A stretch of 64,000 bases of DNA from Mixophyes australis. Its lineage: Eukaryota > Chordata > Amphibia > Anura > Limnodynastidae. This document shows, piece by piece, positions 60,657 to 64,000 of this stretch (within the stretch, counting starts at the first letter, position 1; every line of letters begins with the position of its first letter). The notes under the pieces are model-generated. The model was not told the origin of the DNA. It was given only the letters and a program-made list of their open reading frames with translations, and made no database searches. The stretch is taken from NCBI GenBank assembly GCA_036250195.1, contig JAVHZZ010000008.1:11747434-11811433 (forward strand), in the 5' to 3' direction. The translations under genes were made by a program, and so were the position numbers.

Positions 60657-60810
60657 AATCTATCTATCTAACTCGTATCTATCTATCTATCTATCTCGTA
60701 TCAATCTATCTATCTATCTATCTATCTCATATCTATCTATCTCATATCTTTCTATCTATCTATCTATCTAACTTGTATCTATCTATCTATCTATCTATCT
60801 ATCTAACTCG

Positions 60811-60852
<42 letters not shown>

Positions 60853-60866
60853 ACTTGTATCTATCA

Positions 60867-60906
<40 letters not shown>

Positions 60907-61056
60907 CATATCTATCTATCTCATATCTTTCTATCTATCTATCTATCTATCTAACTTGTATCTATCTATCTATCTATCTAACCCGTATGTATCTATCTAT
61001 CTATCTCGTATCAATCTATCTATCTATCTATCTATCTATCTAACTCGTATCTATCA

Positions 61057-61084
<28 letters not shown>

Positions 61085-61087
<3 letters not shown>

Positions 61088-61219
61088 ATCATCATCATTT
61101 ATTTATATAGCGTCAACATATTCCGTAGCACTTTACAATTGGGGACAAACATAGTAAACTAATAAACAAACTGGGTAAAACAGACAAAGAGGTGAGAAGG
61201 CCCTGCTCGCAAGCTTACA

Positions 61220-61220
<1 letters not shown>
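61085..61220. repeat. SINE/LINE-tail-like insert in (TATC)n, copy 1
   Basis: 'catcatcatcatttatttat', 'gcgtcaacatattccgtagc', 'ggggacaaacatagtaaac' and 'gaaggccctgctcgcaagc'. A frog tail-type repeat. Repeated at 62263. Confidence 0.85.
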
Positions 61221-61292
<72 letters not shown>

Positions 61293-61317
61293 ACTTGTAT
61301 CTATCTAATATATGTCT

Positions 61318-61365
<48 letters not shown>

Positions 61366-61390
61366 ACTTGTATCTATCTAATATATGTCT

Positions 61391-61453
<63 letters not shown>

Positions 61454-61548
61454 CATATCTATCTCATATCTTTCTATCTATCTATCTATCTAACTTATAT
61501 CTATCTATCTATCTAACTCGTATCTATCTATCTATCTATCTCGTATCA

Positions 61549-61580
<32 letters not shown>

Positions 61581-61731
61581 CATATCTATCTATCTCATAT
61601 CTTTCTATCTATCTATCTATCTATCTATCTAACTTGTATCTATCTATCTATCTATCTTTCTATCTATCTATCTATCTAACTCGTATCTATCAATCTATCT
61701 ATCTATCTATCTATCTAACTCGTATCTATCA

Positions 61732-61775
<44 letters not shown>

Positions 61776-61898
61776 CATATCTATCTATCTCATATCTTTC
61801 TATCTATCTATCTATCTATCTATCTAACTTGTATCTATCTATCTATCTATCTATCTATCTAACCCGTATCTATCTATCTATCTAACTCGTATCTATCA

Positions 61899-61951
<53 letters not shown>

Positions 61952-61965
61952 ACTCGTATCTATCA

Positions 61966-62017
<52 letters not shown>

Positions 62018-62069
62018 CATATCTATCTATCTCATATCTTTCTATCTATCTATCTATCTATCTAACTTG

Positions 62070-62103
<34 letters not shown>

Positions 62104-62136
62104 ACCCGTATCTATCTATCTATCTATCTCGTAATA

Positions 62137-62181
<45 letters not shown>

Positions 62182-62220
62182 ACTCGTATCTATCAATCTA
62201 TCTATCTATCTATCTTTCTC

Positions 62221-62262
<42 letters not shown>

Positions 62263-62265
<3 letters not shown>

Positions 62266-62398
62266 ATCATCATCATTTATTTATATAGCGTCAACATATT
62301 CCGTAGCACTTTACAATTGGGGACAAACATAGTAAACTAATAAACAAACTGGGTAAAACAGACAAAGAGGTGAGAAGGCCCTGCTCGCAAACTTACAA
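62263..62398. repeat. Same insert, copy 2, 1178 bp downstream
   Basis: Matches copy 1 with one base change noticed ('cgcaaactt' for 'cgcaagctt'). Part of a tandem block duplication. Confidence 0.88.
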
Positions 62399-62409
62399 TC
62401 TATCTATTA

Positions 62410-62475
<66 letters not shown>

Positions 62476-62480
62476 ATATC

Positions 62481-63763
62481 CATCTAACTATCTAATTTAG
62501 CATTAAATCCAGAATGATATAAATCAGTTTCACCCTATTGCAAATATTCACCTTGCTAATCTAGACAGACAGTCGGTGCATTGTTATGAGAGTGAAATTA
62601 ACTGTTATGCCCAGTGTGAACAGAAGCAGTCTCTTATTATACATTATATCGTTCTTCTAGTTAAGGGTAAGCTGAATACACTACAGTTAGATGCAAGCAG
62701 CTTGCCCTTAATAATCAGTACATTGTGAAATGGGACATCCATCCCAACTGTCCTTACAGTCCGGACAAAGTTATGTCTGAGAGGGATAGTCGCCCAAAAT
62801 CAGGACTGTTCCACCAGTATCAGGACAGTTGGCAGCCTGCTGATTTCTCCTACCTGTTCTAGCAGCTTTCACTACCTGTTGCTGTCCGTGTTTTAATCTC
62901 AGTTGCTGCTTGCCTGGATCCTGGATTACTGTGGACAGACCAGTCAGTACACCTGTAGACACGAGCACAAAAATCCGTAAAGCTATGTGTCCAACTACTG
63001 AAGCAGTGATAGAGGAAATTAAAAGAATTCCTTATCAAAGCGCTGTTGGAGTGTTCAGAGCCGGGGTTTCCATATGTTTGATCTCGGAACAAAGCAAAAT
63101 AAAACGTGCTGTAAATAGCTTGTACCAGACACTGTTTGTAGTCAAATTGTTTTACTGTAAATAACAAGTACAGATGGGCAACTGATACAATTCAGGGGCC
63201 GCATGGTGCAGCTCTCTAACCTTCATAAGGGGCGCACGTTACCATTAACCTCAGTAACAAATTAAACAACACAATTAATCAAAGAAAGAGATGCCCGTCT
63301 GTAATAACACATCAGCAGGTGTTACGAGCTATAACAAACATATCTGACTTAAAGTAAGAAGGACCTGGGGGCCGCAGAGGACGGCTCGGAGGGCTCTAGG
63401 AAGCCCTGCTGCCCATCACTGGTGTATGGTTTATCTTGGTGGTGTATTACCAGCTTGCATCAAGCAGAAACAGCGGAAGTGCTGGAGGAACACCTGGGGG
63501 ATGTGGCATTACCAAACGGGGAGCTTCCACCCCCCCCCCCCCCCCCAATGTGACATGACCATGCCCGCTTGTCATACCGATTTCAAAGCTTGAAATGTTG
63601 GATGTTGGGAGGTATTCTGATGCTGAACACTTTTTAATTTGAGTTTTAGCGCATTGTGATGGGAGTACATCATGTGATCGGGCGTAACTAGACATTTCTG
63701 GGCCTTTTAGAAACATTTTTAATGGTCTCCATTTACTACCCAAGAGTGAAAAAAACCACATGG
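62481..63763. other. Non-coding, with a C-run at about 63529-63546
   Basis: No gene recognised. 62855-62940 ('gcagctttcactacctg', 'ctggatcctgga') resembles 30345-30390, a weak dispersed match. Confidence 0.35.
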
Positions 63764-63940
63764 GGTATATTTACTAAACTGCGGGTTTAATAAAAGTAGT
63801 GATGTTGCCTATAGCAACCAATCAGTTTCTAGCTGTCAATTTGTAGAATGTACTAAATAAATGACAAATAGAATCTGATTGGTTGCTATAGGCAACATCT
63901 CCACTTTTATTAAACCCGCAGATTAGTAAATATACCCCAT
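63764..63940. mobile_element. MITE family I, intact short copy (177 bp)
   Basis: Near-perfect inverted repeat: 'ggggtatatttactaaac', 'gcgggttta', 'atgttgcctatagcaacc' mirrored by 'ggttgctataggcaacat', 'taaacccgc', 'agtaaatatacccc'. Non-coding. Confidence 0.85.
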
Positions 63941-63963
63941 GGTGCTTTGATCTGGGAGATGAT

Positions 63964-63990
63964 CCCCCCCCCCCCCAAAAAAAAAAAAAG
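63964..63990. repeat. C-run and A-run tract
   Basis: A homopolymer run of C followed by A. Confidence 0.9.
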
Positions 63991-64000
63991 CTGCAGGTCC

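Larger units (their letters stand above)
60270..62480. repeat. (TATC)n / GATA-type microsatellite, about 2.2 kb
   Basis: Long tracts of 'tatc' broken by recurring 'tcatatctatctcatatc', 'taacttgtatc', 'taactcgtatc' and 'aatatatgtcttc' variants. The interruptions recur in the same order, so blocks have been duplicated. All long Ile-Tyr-Leu-Ser frames here are artefacts. Confidence 0.97.

Noticed and set aside
60239..62288. Long Ile-Tyr-Leu-Ser frames
   Set aside because: Translation of (TATC)n.

Overview
This window reads as non-coding nuclear DNA from a vertebrate, most likely an anuran amphibian (frog). The main clue is a tRNA-like SINE with box A and box B whose tail carries a 'gcgctatataaataaat' signature that I associate with frog genomes. 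Supporting clues are MITE families with TIRs ending in 'gattcattaagg' or 'ggggtatatttactaa', and L2-type LINE tails encoding a degraded RAAPxxWNSLP motif. The species was not determined. I found no intact protein-coding gene, no tRNA or rRNA gene, and no CRISPR array. Nearly all long open frames are by-products of tandem repeats.

Layout. 1-12.3 kb: a SINE with a shared 3' extension, a deletion-derived Tc1 element, a hAT-type MITE with a perfect 8-bp target duplication, a hammerhead-ribozyme-like motif, a solo LTR (8319-9387), a 77-bp minisatellite and a 695-bp hAT-like element. 12.3-30 kb: MITEs, a second and better-paired hammerhead-like motif (16995-17038), a broken Tc1 transposase, a palindromic hAT element, a second SINE plus 3' extension, and a 1450-bp solo LTR (28061-29510). 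30-35.9 kb: two minisatellites with 31-bp basic units, a CA/TA-rich array, an L2 tail, and an unrecognised degraded gene-like stretch split by a MITE. 35.9-41.3 kb: the largest feature, a satellite of exactly 76 tandem 71-bp units with no net length change, built from a few point-variant unit types that recur in 8-unit blocks. 41.3-58 kb: a solo LTR, a related LTR with an internally triplicated 158-bp segment, L2 tails, a SINE, a long palindrome, a nest of three MITE families, and two abutting arrays of 20-bp and 18-bp units. 58-64 kb: a decayed Ty1/copia element (gag, zinc knuckle, protease and integrase pieces), then 2.2 kb of (TATC)n containing a duplicated insert, then a MITE.

No operon or pathway is present. 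The window is best seen as a record of transposon insertion, LTR-LTR recombination and tandem-repeat growth. The most interesting items are the two hammerhead-like motifs (probably from Penelope-like elements), the block structure of the 71-bp satellite and its start at the end of a dispersed repeat, and the copia remnant. All repeat boundaries, unit counts and target duplications were read by eye. Family names rest on motif recognition, not database searches.
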